A stretch of DNA of 64,000 nt from Roseibium album (GTDB lineage: Bacteria; Pseudomonadota; Alphaproteobacteria; Rhizobiales; Stappiaceae). A program made the position numbers and the translations under genes. The notes under the pieces were generated by a model. The model was not told the DNA's origin, searched no databases, and saw only the letters and a list, made by a program, of their open reading frames with translations. The DNA is taken from the NCBI RefSeq assembly GCF_001404515.1, contig NZ_CXWE01000002.1:848300-912299 (forward strand), in the 5' to 3' direction. Below are positions 53,428 through 61,803 of this stretch, one piece after another. Positions within the stretch are counted from its first letter, which is position 1. Each line of letters begins with the position of its first letter.

Positions 53428-54182
53428 ACAAGGTGGCACTCGTAACCGGCGGCCAGCGAGGCATCGGGTTCGGTATTTCCGAAGCACTTGCCGGTGAAGG
53501 CTACAAGATCGCCCTGCTCGCGCAATGCGGCTCCGGCGACCCGGAAGTTGCCGATGCTCTGGAGCGCCTTGGACCTGATGCATCGTTCTTCTCACATGAC
53601 CTGTTGAATATTGACGGCCACGCGGCGGTTGTCGAACAGGTCGAAAACCGGTTGGGGCCCATAACAACGTTTGTCTCGAACGCCGGTGTACCTGCGAAGG
53701 CACGCGGTGACATGCTTGATCTTGAACCCGACAATTTTGATTTCACCTTGGGCGTCAATCTCCGCGGCGCGTTTTTTCTCGCCCAGAATGTCGCCCGGCG
53801 CATGCTGAAACAATCCTGTGACAGCTATCGCTCGATGACCTTCGTCACCTCTGTCAGTGCGGGCATGGTTTCGATCGAACGTGCGGAATACTGCCTGTCG
53901 AAGGCCGGGGCCTCGATGATGGCAAAACTCTTTGCGGCCCGTTTGGCGCCGCATGGCATCGGCGTCTTTGAAATCCGCCCCGGCATTATCGAAACCGCCA
54001 TGACGCGCGCCGTGAAGGACAAATACACGCCGCAGATCGAAGATGGCCTTGTACCGTCCGCGCGCTGGGGACAACCGTCAGACATTGCTTCGGCTGTTGT
54101 GCCGATCGCAGAAGGCCGGATGGCCTTCGCCACCGGTTCCGTCATCAATGTCGATGGCGGCCTTTCCATTCCACGCCTTTGA
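53424..54182 (+). CDS. Short-chain dehydrogenase/reductase
   Basis: A 252-residue SDR. The NAD(P) motif is TGGQRGIGFG, the NAG motif is SNAGVP, the catalytic Ser is in VTSVSAG and the catalytic YxxxK is in YCLSKAG. The start overlaps the GMC stop as ATGA. Classical SDRs of this type interconvert alcohols and ketones on sugars or polyols; the substrate is unknown. Confidence 0.92.
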   Translation: MNKVALVTGGQRGIGFGISEALAGEGYKIALLAQCGSGDPEVADALERLGPDASFFSHDLLNIDGHAAVVEQVENRLGPITTFVSNAGVPAKARGDMLDLEPDNFDFTLGVNLRGAFFLAQNVARRMLKQSCDSYRSMTFVTSVSAGMVSIERAEYCLSKAGASMMAKLFAARLAPHGIGVFEIRPGIIETAMTRAVKDKYTPQIEDGLVPSARWGQPSDIASAVVPIAEGRMAFATGSVINVDGGLSIPRL

Positions 54183-54191
54183 GAGACCGAA

Positions 54192-55784
54192 ATGGAAAAA
54201 GGCTACGATTTCATAATCATCGGCGGTGGCAGCGCGGGCTCGGTGCTCGCGGCCAGATTGACCGAAAATCCTGATGTCAGCGTTTTGCTTCTGGAGGCGG
54301 GCGGGCACGACCGGCATCCGTTTTATCATGTCCCTGCCGGCTTCGCGAAAATGACCAAGGGCATCGGCTCCTGGGGTTGGCAAACCGTTCCACAGAAACA
54401 CATGCGGGATCGCGTCTTCAACTATACCCAGGCAAGGGTGATTGGCGGCGGTTCCGCCATCAACGCCCAGATCTATACGCGCGGCAATGCGCTCGACTAC
54501 GACGAGTGGCGTCAGATGGGGTGCGACGGCTGGGGCTACGAGGATGTCCTGCCTTATTACCGGAAGGCGGAGGACAACGACACGTACAACAACCGGTACC
54601 ACGGGCAGGGCGGGCCACTCGGCGTTTCCAAACCTTGCGCGCCCCTCCCGATCTGCGACGCCTATTTCAAGGCGGCGGCCGAGCTTGGCATTCCGAGAAA
54701 CGAGGATGTGACCGGAGAAAAACAGGATGGCGTTGCCTATTACCAGCTGACGCAAAAGAACGCCCGCCGGTCTTCTGCCGCCATGGCCTATCTGGCGCCC
54801 AACCGGCACCGGAAAAACCTCCACGTGAAAACCGGCGCACCCGTGCGCCGCATCGTGGTGGAAAACGGAACTGCGACCGGTGTCGAATTGATTGATGGTT
54901 CACGCTTGGCCGCTTCCGCCGAAGTCATTCTGTCGTCGGGGTCCATCGGCTCGCCAAGATTGTTGCAGCTGTCCGGCATCGGACCCGCTGACCACCTGAA
55001 AGATCTCGGTATCGAGGTGGTGTACGACCAGCCGGAAGTCGGCGCCAATCTTCAGGATCACCTCGATCTCTACTGCATTTGCGAAGTCAGCGGTCCGCAC
55101 ACATATGATCGATACGCCAAGCTGCACTGGTCGGCATTGGCGGGGCTGCAATATCTCTTCACGAGACGCGGGCCGGTCTCCTCCAGCCTGTTTGAAACCG
55201 GCGGCTTCTGGTACGCCGACCCGGAGGCACGCTCACCGGATCTTCAGTTCCATCTTGGCCTTGGTACAGGTATTGAATCTGGCGTGGCATCGATGCCGGA
55301 CGGCGGTGTCACACTCAATTCGTGCTACCTCAGGCCACGCTCCCGCGGCAGCGTTCGCCTTCAAAGTGCCAATCCGAATGATGCCCCGTTGATCGATCCG
55401 AACTACCTGCAGGATCCCCGCGATCGGGAGATGTCGATCAGGGGCCTGAAGCTGACACAGGAAATCCTCGCACAGGGACCACTCGAGCACTTCATCAAGG
55501 CAGAGCGGTTGCCAGGTCCGGGCGTGAAGACCGACGAGGACTATTTCAACTTCATCTGCGAGCATTCCAAGACCTCGCATCACCCTGCCGGCACATGTCG
55601 CATGGGCCCCGATGACAAGGCGGTGCTCGATCCGCGACTTCGTTTCAAAGGCCTCGACCGTCTCCGCGTCATCGACGCATCGGTAATGCCGACAGTCGTT
55701 TCCTCCAATACCAATGCAGCAGCCATTATGATCGGTGAAAAGGGAGCTGACATGATCCGGCAAGACCACGGTGAACTTCAATGA
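54192..55784 (+). CDS. GMC-family oxidoreductase (second, choline-dehydrogenase-like)
   Basis: A 530-residue FAD-dependent alcohol dehydrogenase more like BetA than the first GMC. FAD motif IIGGGSAGSVLAARL; the GMC signature region GGGSAINAQIYTRGNALDYD; catalytic His in SHHPAGTCRMG; partner Asn in VSSNTNAAAIMIGEKGADMI. The two GMC enzymes in one operon are clearly different subfamilies, implying two oxidation steps or substrates. Confidence 0.92.
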   Translation: MEKGYDFIIIGGGSAGSVLAARLTENPDVSVLLLEAGGHDRHPFYHVPAGFAKMTKGIGSWGWQTVPQKHMRDRVFNYTQARVIGGGSAINAQIYTRGNALDYDEWRQMGCDGWGYEDVLPYYRKAEDNDTYNNRYHGQGGPLGVSKPCAPLPICDAYFKAAAELGIPRNEDVTGEKQDGVAYYQLTQKNARRSSAAMAYLAPNRHRKNLHVKTGAPVRRIVVENGTATGVELIDGSRLAASAEVILSSGSIGSPRLLQLSGIGPADHLKDLGIEVVYDQPEVGANLQDHLDLYCICEVSGPHTYDRYAKLHWSALAGLQYLFTRRGPVSSSLFETGGFWYADPEARSPDLQFHLGLGTGIESGVASMPDGGVTLNSCYLRPRSRGSVRLQSANPNDAPLIDPNYLQDPRDREMSIRGLKLTQEILAQGPLEHFIKAERLPGPGVKTDEDYFNFICEHSKTSHHPAGTCRMGPDDKAVLDPRLRFKGLDRLRVIDASVMPTVVSSNTNAAAIMIGEKGADMIRQDHGELQ

Positions 55785-56095
55785 TCAGACATATCGTTCT
55801 CGTCAAATTTCAGACAGGTGTTTCCGAAGAAACCATCGAAGATCTTTTCCAGGAACTGCGAAGGATCCGGGATCAGGTCCCCGGCATCCTGGACATCGTA
55901 TCCGGCCGCAGCGAGAGCCCCGAAAAGATCGAACGCGGCTACATGCACGGCTTTGTCGTCGATTTCGAAAACTGGGACGCTCTTGAACGCTACCAGACAC
56001 ATCCAGATCACAAGGCACTTGGTGCCAAGCTTGTTGCCAATGCGGTTGGTGGCATTGATGGCATTCTTGTGCTCGATATTCCTGTCCCCGCCTGA
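55781..56095 (+). CDS. Dabb (stress-responsive A/B barrel) domain protein
   Basis: A 104-residue dimeric alpha+beta barrel protein (IRHIVLVKFQTGVSEETIEDL; YQTHPDHKALGAKLVANAVGGI). Domains of this type are small enzymes or binding proteins; some catalyse cyclisations or isomerisations, most are unassigned. It overlaps the GMC stop as ATGA, so it is produced with the catabolic enzymes. Confidence 0.87.
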   Translation: MIRHIVLVKFQTGVSEETIEDLFQELRRIRDQVPGILDIVSGRSESPEKIERGYMHGFVVDFENWDALERYQTHPDHKALGAKLVANAVGGIDGILVLDIPVPA

Positions 56096-56123
56096 CTGGC
56101 AGCAAATGTTCTTGGAGTAGCCG

Positions 56124-57287
56124 ATGCTGACCCTTCCCACGCTCGACAACAGGCTTGAGGAATACCGCCTCGCCGGGGATGCCCTCATCCCCCGGGCCCC
56201 GCGCGTACCTCTGACCCGAACCGCCTTTGCAGCAGCGCATGTTGTCTCTTCACCCCTGAAAGAGCGGGATCCCTGGCTCGGACCTCCGGCTGTCGACTGG
56301 GATAATTCCTTGCAGTTTCGTCACTGGCTCTGGGACCAGGGCCTCGGCCTTGCCGAAGCGATGGACACCGCGCAACGTGGCATGGGGGTCGACTGGCCGA
56401 CAGCGAAGGAATTGATCGAACGCACCATGCGCGACGCCCGGGCGCATCCGCTGAAACCACGTGTTGCGTGCGGCGCGGGGACGGATCAAAACCCGAGGGA
56501 CGCTTACAAGACAACAGACGACATCATTTCCGCTTACTCAGAACAGATGGAAGCGATCGAGGCGGCGGGCGGACAGGTGATCCTGATGGCCTCTCAGGCG
56601 TTTCCGGCAATCGGTGCAAATGCCGCGGACTACGCGGTTGTCTATGGTCGGCTGCTCGAACAGGTTTCAGCGCCCGTGATCCTCCACTGGCTCGGAGACA
56701 TGTTCGACCCGAAGCTGAAGGGTTATTGGGGATCTGCAGATGTCGGCACCGCCATGGAAACGGTGCTTTCGATCATCGGGGCCCATCGGGACAAGGTCGA
56801 CGGCATCAAGATCTCGCTGCTTGAAAAATCCTATGAGGAAAATCTGCGCAGGCGTCTGCCGGAAGGCGTCCACCTTTATACCGGCGACGATTTCAACTAT
56901 GCGGAATTGATCGAAGGCGACGGCAAACGCTACTCCCATGCCTTGCTTGGCGCCTTTGCCGCCATCGCGCCTGCCGCCAGCCAGGCCCTTGAAGCCCTGG
57001 CGCAGGATGACCGTGAAACCTATCACGCGCTGCTCGGCCCGACGGTTCCGTTGAGCCGGGAAATCTTCAAGGCCCCGACCCAGTTCTACAAGGCCGGGAT
57101 AGCGTTTCTCGCCTGGCTGAATGACGCGCAAAGCCACTTCATCATGCCGGGCGGATTTCAGTCTTCCCGGGAAATTACGCACTATGCGGAACTCTTCAGG
57201 CTTGCGGATCGCGCACGTTTGTTGTCAAAGCCGGACAAAGCCGTTGAGCGGATGAAACTGCTTTTGAAGCTGCACGGCATTGATTGA
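56124..57287 (+). CDS. DUF993, dihydrodipicolinate-synthase-like TIM barrel
   Basis: A 387-residue protein of the DUF993 family, related to dihydrodipicolinate synthase and N-acetylneuraminate lyase. Conserved parts visible are TRTAFAAAHVV, VACGAGTDQNP, VILHWLGDMFDPKLKGYWG and a likely Schiff-base Lys in KVDGIKISLLEK. By family logic it would cleave or form a C-C bond on a keto sugar or sugar acid. No function is established that I can cite. Confidence 0.85.
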   Translation: MLTLPTLDNRLEEYRLAGDALIPRAPRVPLTRTAFAAAHVVSSPLKERDPWLGPPAVDWDNSLQFRHWLWDQGLGLAEAMDTAQRGMGVDWPTAKELIERTMRDARAHPLKPRVACGAGTDQNPRDAYKTTDDIISAYSEQMEAIEAAGGQVILMASQAFPAIGANAADYAVVYGRLLEQVSAPVILHWLGDMFDPKLKGYWGSADVGTAMETVLSIIGAHRDKVDGIKISLLEKSYEENLRRRLPEGVHLYTGDDFNYAELIEGDGKRYSHALLGAFAAIAPAASQALEALAQDDRETYHALLGPTVPLSREIFKAPTQFYKAGIAFLAWLNDAQSHFIMPGGFQSSREITHYAELFRLADRARLLSKPDKAVERMKLLLKLHGID

Positions 57288-57308
57288 GCACGGCCGGGGT
57301 GGGCGCGA

Positions 57309-58325
57309 ATGAAAAAGAGACCGACGATACTGGATGTTGCGGACAAGGCAGGCGTATCGAAATCGACCGTCTCGCTTGTCCTGCAGAACTCTCCGTCGGT
57401 CAGGCAGTCGACGCGCGAAGATGTAAACAGGGCCATCAGTGACCTCGGCTACGTCTATAACCGCTCCGCAGCCGGTTTGCGCGGCGCCTCCTCCGGACTG
57501 ATCGGCCTCATCATCAACGATTTGCGCAACCCTTTCTTCACCGAATTTGCTGCAAGCGCGCAGATGGAATTTGCCCGAAAGGGGTATTCGACAGTCATTG
57601 CCAACACAGACGAAGACCCCGGCAATCAGGCACAAGTCATCGGAACGATGATCGAGCACGGTGTATCGGCCTTTGTCATTTCACCTGCCTATGGCGGTGG
57701 CGACAATGCCTTTGACCGGATAGAGCACGCCGGCATACCGACAATGCAGGTGCTCCGTCAGGTCGACAATCGAACGGGTCTGTTCCCCTTCGCCACGCAC
57801 AACTATGCTGCAGGCGGCGAGATGGCGACACACCACCTGATCGACCTGGGTTGCCGGAAAATTGCCTTTGTCGGCGGTTTGAAAGACCGGCCGATCACAA
57901 ATGAAAGAATGTCTGGCTATCGTACGGTCATGACCGCCCTTGGATATTCCGCCACAACATTCCATGGTCGGCCTTCCCGGGCATTCGGCCGGGAAATGGC
58001 GCTTACAATAGCTTCTGAACATCCGGAAATCGAAGCTGCGATCTGCTTCAGTGATCTCGTTGCACTCGGCATGCTTTCCGGCTTTGCCGAGGCGGGTGTG
58101 AAGGTTGGCGAGGACTTTCGGCTCGTCGGTTTTGACGATATCGAAGAAAGTTCACTTGTTTACCCGCGGCTCAGTTCCATAAGGTGTGACACGGAACTCT
58201 TCGGGCAAAGTGCTGCACAGGCCATGCTCACCTGGATCGTCGACGATATACGCCCGCCGGACGTCAAGCACCACGATGTCAATCTGATCGAACGTCAGTC
58301 GAGTGTCGGGCCTGATCATGAGTGA
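57309..58325 (+). CDS. LacI-family regulator inside operon B
   Basis: A 338-residue repressor: HTH PTILDVADKAGVSKSTVSLVL, hinge YVYNRSAAGLRGASSGLIG, then a sugar-binding domain (INDLRNPFFTEFAASAQMEF). It is cotranscribed with the catabolic genes, so it rises with them and could close a feedback loop. It is a candidate for binding the TTGGAACGTTCCAA pair in front of operon A (inference from the presence of two LacI genes and two operator types). Confidence 0.92.
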   Translation: MKKRPTILDVADKAGVSKSTVSLVLQNSPSVRQSTREDVNRAISDLGYVYNRSAAGLRGASSGLIGLIINDLRNPFFTEFAASAQMEFARKGYSTVIANTDEDPGNQAQVIGTMIEHGVSAFVISPAYGGGDNAFDRIEHAGIPTMQVLRQVDNRTGLFPFATHNYAAGGEMATHHLIDLGCRKIAFVGGLKDRPITNERMSGYRTVMTALGYSATTFHGRPSRAFGREMALTIASEHPEIEAAICFSDLVALGMLSGFAEAGVKVGEDFRLVGFDDIEESSLVYPRLSSIRCDTELFGQSAAQAMLTWIVDDIRPPDVKHHDVNLIERQSSVGPDHE

Positions 58326-58944
58326 TTGTCCTGAGGGCGCGTTGTCATCACCCGATACGGGAAAATTTGAGGCACTCCTGCACAGCGCCAGGGCCCTGAT
58401 TTTCGATTGCGACGGAACGCTGGTCAAGACTCCTGATCTCTATGGCAAGGGCTGGCGGAAAGCCTTCCGGAATGCCGGGCTGGACATGGAGCTCGCCTGG
58501 TATCACCTGCGCGCCGGTATGTCCGAACACGTGTTGATGGACGCCTACGAGCAGGAGCACAACGTAAAACTCGACCGCGAGCGAACGGTCCAGGACTTGC
58601 GGACTGCTCTGCTCCAGGACATGCCGTCCGTCCGGGAAATACAGGACGTAGCTTCGGTCGCTCGCAGGTTCCACGGCCTGAAACCGATGGCGGTCGCCTC
58701 GGGTGGCCCTAGGGAAATCGTCCGCGCATCACTGGATGCTGCTGGTTTGCTCCAGCTGTTCGATACCGTCGTGACGATCGATGATGTCAACAACGCCAAA
58801 CCCGCACCGGACCTTTTTCTGGAGGCAGCTGAACGTCTGGGTGTGACATCCCGGTTCTGCCTGGTCTTTGAAGACAGTCCTCAAGGCCTGCAGGCAGCAG
58901 GCAATGCGGGCATGTCAGTTATTGACGTGAACGGTCTCATCTGA
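58318..58944 (+). CDS. HAD-superfamily phosphatase, beta-PGM-like
   Basis: A 208-residue haloacid dehalogenase hydrolase. The nucleophile motif is IFDCDGTLVKTPD, motif II AVASGG, motif III Lys in NNAKPAPDLF and motif IV VFEDSPQGL. An alpha-helical cap lies between. Such enzymes dephosphorylate sugar phosphates or act as phosphoglucomutases. The start overlaps the LacI stop by 8 bp; a GTG at 58303 is possible. Confidence 0.9.
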   Translation: MSDCPEGALSSPDTGKFEALLHSARALIFDCDGTLVKTPDLYGKGWRKAFRNAGLDMELAWYHLRAGMSEHVLMDAYEQEHNVKLDRERTVQDLRTALLQDMPSVREIQDVASVARRFHGLKPMAVASGGPREIVRASLDAAGLLQLFDTVVTIDDVNNAKPAPDLFLEAAERLGVTSRFCLVFEDSPQGLQAAGNAGMSVIDVNGLI

Positions 58945-58979
58945 AAGGCGCAGCATCGCGTCGCTTATTATGCCTTTTG

Positions 58980-59016
58980 CCCGGTCAACACGCGTGTACT
59001 ATTCGACATGACCGGG
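58980..59016. terminator. Long dyad between convergent HAD and GntR genes
   Basis: CCCGGTCA, a 21-base spacer that itself holds the palindrome ACACGCGTGT, then TGACCGGG. It lies 36 bp past the HAD stop and could end operon B, though there is no U-tract. Nothing else is seen in 58945-59128. Confidence 0.4.
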
Positions 59017-59128
59017 AGAGAAGCGCTCACGTTGGCTGGAGAGCTGCTCGATTTGCGGAAGATGGATCTCACGTCGTTCGCTGGCCGACCAATCGCACCA
59101 GGGGCGGAATACTATTGAAAAGAAACAC

Positions 59129-59818
59129 TTACGATCTGCCTGGAGACATGGCGGCTTCAACCGTCTCCAGGTGATCAGCCATGGCACTGGAAGCTGAGAT
59201 TACGTCAGCGGATGCAATAAAGTTCACGATGTTTTCGTGCTGGTCGCCATGGGCAGTTCGGAATTCATCAGCGCCCAGGCGACGATACGTGCGATCCCAT
59301 TCCTTTTGCCAGGCAGCCCGGCGGCGCGCGCCGGAAAGATAAGTCAGAAATCCGATCAGGATAGGGTTTCGCGACACCAGTGCGACCGTGCGATGAAACG
59401 CATCATCTATTTGTTCGCATGCGGTTCTGTCCGCGGCCTTGCGTCCTTCCGCAACCAGTTTGCGTAATATGGCAACATCCGCCGCATCCGCGCGGCGGGC
59501 GGCCTCGGCAGCAACTTGCGGCTCAAGCAGAATTCGGGCACGCATCAGATCAGGTGGTGTTGCGCCTTCCAACAGCAATGTATCCCGGACAGGCAGATGT
59601 CGAGGCCGCGCGCCGCGAAAGGTACCTTGCCCGACATTGCGCCAGATTTCCCCTTCTTTCTCCAGGTCGGAGAGCCCTTTTCGAAGCGTTTCACGGCTGC
59701 AGCCAAGGCGCATCGACAAGACCCGCTCGGCAGGCAACCTGTCACCGGCATCGGGAGCGAGGTCGGCAAGAAGTTGCCGAAGTTCGGTCAAAACGGATTC
59801 GCTTGATTTTCTGGACAT
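59129..59818 (-). CDS. GntR-family (FadR subfamily) regulator
   Basis: A 229-residue regulator with an N-terminal winged HTH (DRLPAERVLSMRLGCSRETLRKGL; WRNVGQGTFRG) and an FCD ligand domain with metal-binding His residues (DDAFHRTVALVSRN, HGDQHENIV). AAGGAG stands 5 bases before the ATG at 59818; the frame is open far upstream without domain content. It is divergent from the TauE-like gene at 59903 and probably controls it. Two tandem 12-bp repeats lie in its promoter. Confidence 0.9.
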   Translation of the reverse strand: MSRKSSESVLTELRQLLADLAPDAGDRLPAERVLSMRLGCSRETLRKGLSDLEKEGEIWRNVGQGTFRGARPRHLPVRDTLLLEGATPPDLMRARILLEPQVAAEAARRADAADVAILRKLVAEGRKAADRTACEQIDDAFHRTVALVSRNPILIGFLTYLSGARRRAAWQKEWDRTYRRLGADEFRTAHGDQHENIVNFIASADVISASSAMADHLETVEAAMSPGRS

Positions 59819-59833
59819 CGGCCTCTCCTTTTC

Positions 59834-59860
59834 AGACCAATTTGTAGACCATTTTGTCAA
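59834..59860. promoter_or_regulatory. Tandem 12-bp repeats in the gntR-tauE promoter
   Basis: AGACCAATTTGT (59834-59845) and AGACCATTTTGT (59846-59857) are adjacent direct repeats, 11 of 12 identical, just before a minus-strand TTGACA (59860-59855). The GGTCT core is reminiscent of FadR-type GntR sites. Confidence 0.55.
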
Positions 59861-59902
59861 TGTGCAAGACAAGTTCCGCTTCATGCAGAATGGGGACTGA
59901 AC

Positions 59903-60652
59903 GTGTTTGAAATTGCATTCCTGTTTACAGCCGGTTTTGCGGCCGGCCTCTTGAACGCCGTCGCAGGTGGCGGAACATTCCTGAGCCTGCCCGCGCTTCT
60001 TTACGCGGGCATTCCGCCGATCAGCGCCAACGCGACAGCTACATTGAGTGCCTTGCCCGGGTATCTCGGCAGTGCATGGGCATTCAGAAGAGACATGCAC
60101 CCTGAAGGCAGTCTGAAGCTGACGGTAATCATCGGCGTCGCATCAGTGGGAAGTGTCCTTGGAGCGCTTTTGCTGGTTGTCACGCCAGGGGAGGCCTTTT
60201 TGTGGATCGTACCCTGGTTCCTGATGATCGCGACGGTACTCTTTGCAGTCGGACCCGCGTTGCTCCGCTGGATGCGCATACGGGGTATGGAAAATCCGGG
60301 AACATTTTTTTCGATCTTCGCAATCATCTGTGTATCGATCTATGGCGGATATTTTAACGGCGGCCTCGGAATCATGCTGCTCGCAACCTTTGGCCTGCTG
60401 GGTTACGAAAACCTGCACGGAATGAACGGCTTGAAAAACCTCCTGTCCGTCATACTGTCACTTGTGTCCGCCCTCACATTCATCACCGCAGGTTTGATTG
60501 CCTGGGAACAGGCTTTGATCATGGCTGCGAGCGCAGCTCTCGGCGGCTATGCGGGTGCTCGGGTCAGTCTCAAAATCGTCAGAACCGATCTTCTCCATCA
60601 CTTTGTGACCACAGTCGGAACGATCATGACCCTGGCATTCTTCTTGCGCTGA
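59903..60652 (+). CDS. TauE/SafE-family permease
   Basis: A 249-residue membrane protein with eight or so hydrophobic segments and the family motifs AGLLNAVAGGGTFLSLPAL and SIYGGYFNGGLGIMLLA. GGGGA precedes the GTG start at 59903. It is divergent from a FadR-type regulator. Family members export sulfite, sulfoacetate or similar anions; together with operon B this could mean that a product, perhaps sulfonated, is exported, but this is speculative. Confidence 0.9.
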   Translation: MFEIAFLFTAGFAAGLLNAVAGGGTFLSLPALLYAGIPPISANATATLSALPGYLGSAWAFRRDMHPEGSLKLTVIIGVASVGSVLGALLLVVTPGEAFLWIVPWFLMIATVLFAVGPALLRWMRIRGMENPGTFFSIFAIICVSIYGGYFNGGLGIMLLATFGLLGYENLHGMNGLKNLLSVILSLVSALTFITAGLIAWEQALIMAASAALGGYAGARVSLKIVRTDLLHHFVTTVGTIMTLAFFLR

Positions 60653-60786
60653 AGCAGATAGCCGTTCAGGTCACTGCGCTTGCCCTTGAACATCGAAACA
60701 GTCTTGCGCCGCTGAAAGTTTGGGCCTGCCGGAGGCGGAATTTGGAATTCATCACCAGGGTATGGCATATCCTCGCGGCAGTGACG

Positions 60787-61671
60787 TTATTGAGTGCCCT
60801 GTGCGAGAAGCTCTGCGTCGACCCATTTCAAAAAAATATCGACGGCTTGACGGTCGGCGTGATTTTCCGGAAAGACCAGATAGTACTGGCGGTAACTGGC
60901 AACGGTAATGTCGAGAGCCGGGGTGATGCGCCCGTCGCGCAACTCCGCTGCGATCAAAGCGGGATCCATCAGCGCAATGCCTGCACCTGCTATGCAGGCA
61001 TCGAGAATTTGAGACGTATTCTGAAATTCAAGGCGTGCGGCCGGAGCATCGAACGGCTCGTCAACACTTGCAAAAAACTCGCTCCATTCTGCCGGAACCT
61101 GCGAGTTATAGAGAAGTGGCGCAGTCTTGAGGTCATTCAGGTCTAAAATTGAATCGGCCAGAAGCGGCGCACAGAACGGCGTCAGATTTTCGTTCATGAG
61201 CAAACGCGACACCAGGTTCGGCCAACTGCCCTTGCCCCTGCGGATGACAAAATCCAGATCTTCCGCTTCAAAGTCGGATTTCTGGGTGCTGGTTTGAATC
61301 GCCAGTTCCCAGTCGGCAAAGAGAGACTGAAATCGCTCAAGGCGCGGCATCAGCCAGCGAGTGGCAAAAAACGGCACGACTGACATCTTGATCGTTCGGC
61401 TTCGCTTTGGATCCATCAGCAGATCCGTCGCACGAAGCAGAATCCGGACGCCCTGCTGAACATTCATGAAGTAGAACTCACCTCTCGACGTCAACGTGAC
61501 ACCGCGCTCGACCCGCGCAAACAGTTTGACGCCGAGCGTGTTCTCAAGCTGGCGTATCTGATGACTGACGGCAGAAGGACTGATGCACAGCTCGTCTGCG
61601 GCCTTGTTGAAGCTCAGCAAACGCGCTGCCGTTTCAAACGTACGCAAGCTGTTGAGTGAAGGATAGGCCAT
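60787..61671 (-). CDS. LysR-family regulator, GcvA-like
   Basis: A 294-residue LysR protein (HTH LLSFNKAADELCISPSAVSHQI; LEFQNTSQILDACIAGAGIALMD). The layout resembles GcvA/AmpR-type members. It is divergent from the aldehyde dehydrogenase gene across 132 bp holding a 20-bp dyad, and is the probable regulator of that gene. It converges with tauE across 134 bp that show no clear structure. Confidence 0.9.
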   Translation of the reverse strand: MAYPSLNSLRTFETAARLLSFNKAADELCISPSAVSHQIRQLENTLGVKLFARVERGVTLTSRGEFYFMNVQQGVRILLRATDLLMDPKRSRTIKMSVVPFFATRWLMPRLERFQSLFADWELAIQTSTQKSDFEAEDLDFVIRRGKGSWPNLVSRLLMNENLTPFCAPLLADSILDLNDLKTAPLLYNSQVPAEWSEFFASVDEPFDAPAARLEFQNTSQILDACIAGAGIALMDPALIAAELRDGRITPALDITVASYRQYYLVFPENHADRQAVDIFLKWVDAELLAQGTQ

Positions 61672-61699
61672 GGCGCTGTGAATGGAATTGGTTCTGGTT

Positions 61700-61719
61700 A
61701 GATGAGTATATCCTCATCT
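61700..61719. promoter_or_regulatory. Dyad in the lysR-aldehyde dehydrogenase divergent promoter
   Basis: AGATGAG-N6-CTCATCT, perfect 7-bp arms, 28 bp from the lysR start and 85 bp from the dehydrogenase start. Good candidate for the LysR recognition site. Confidence 0.5.
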
Positions 61720-61803
61720 GTATCTCAAAAATCGTCTTTTGTCAGGCAATGTCCCGTGACCTAGGCTTCATGAGCCAAACTCTAAACATGACCGAGATTG
61801 AAC

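Noticed and set aside
58977..59174. A 65-codon plus-strand frame after the HAD gene
   Set aside because: It overlaps the gntR 3' end and the inverted repeat at 58980-59016 and lacks a ribosome-binding site.
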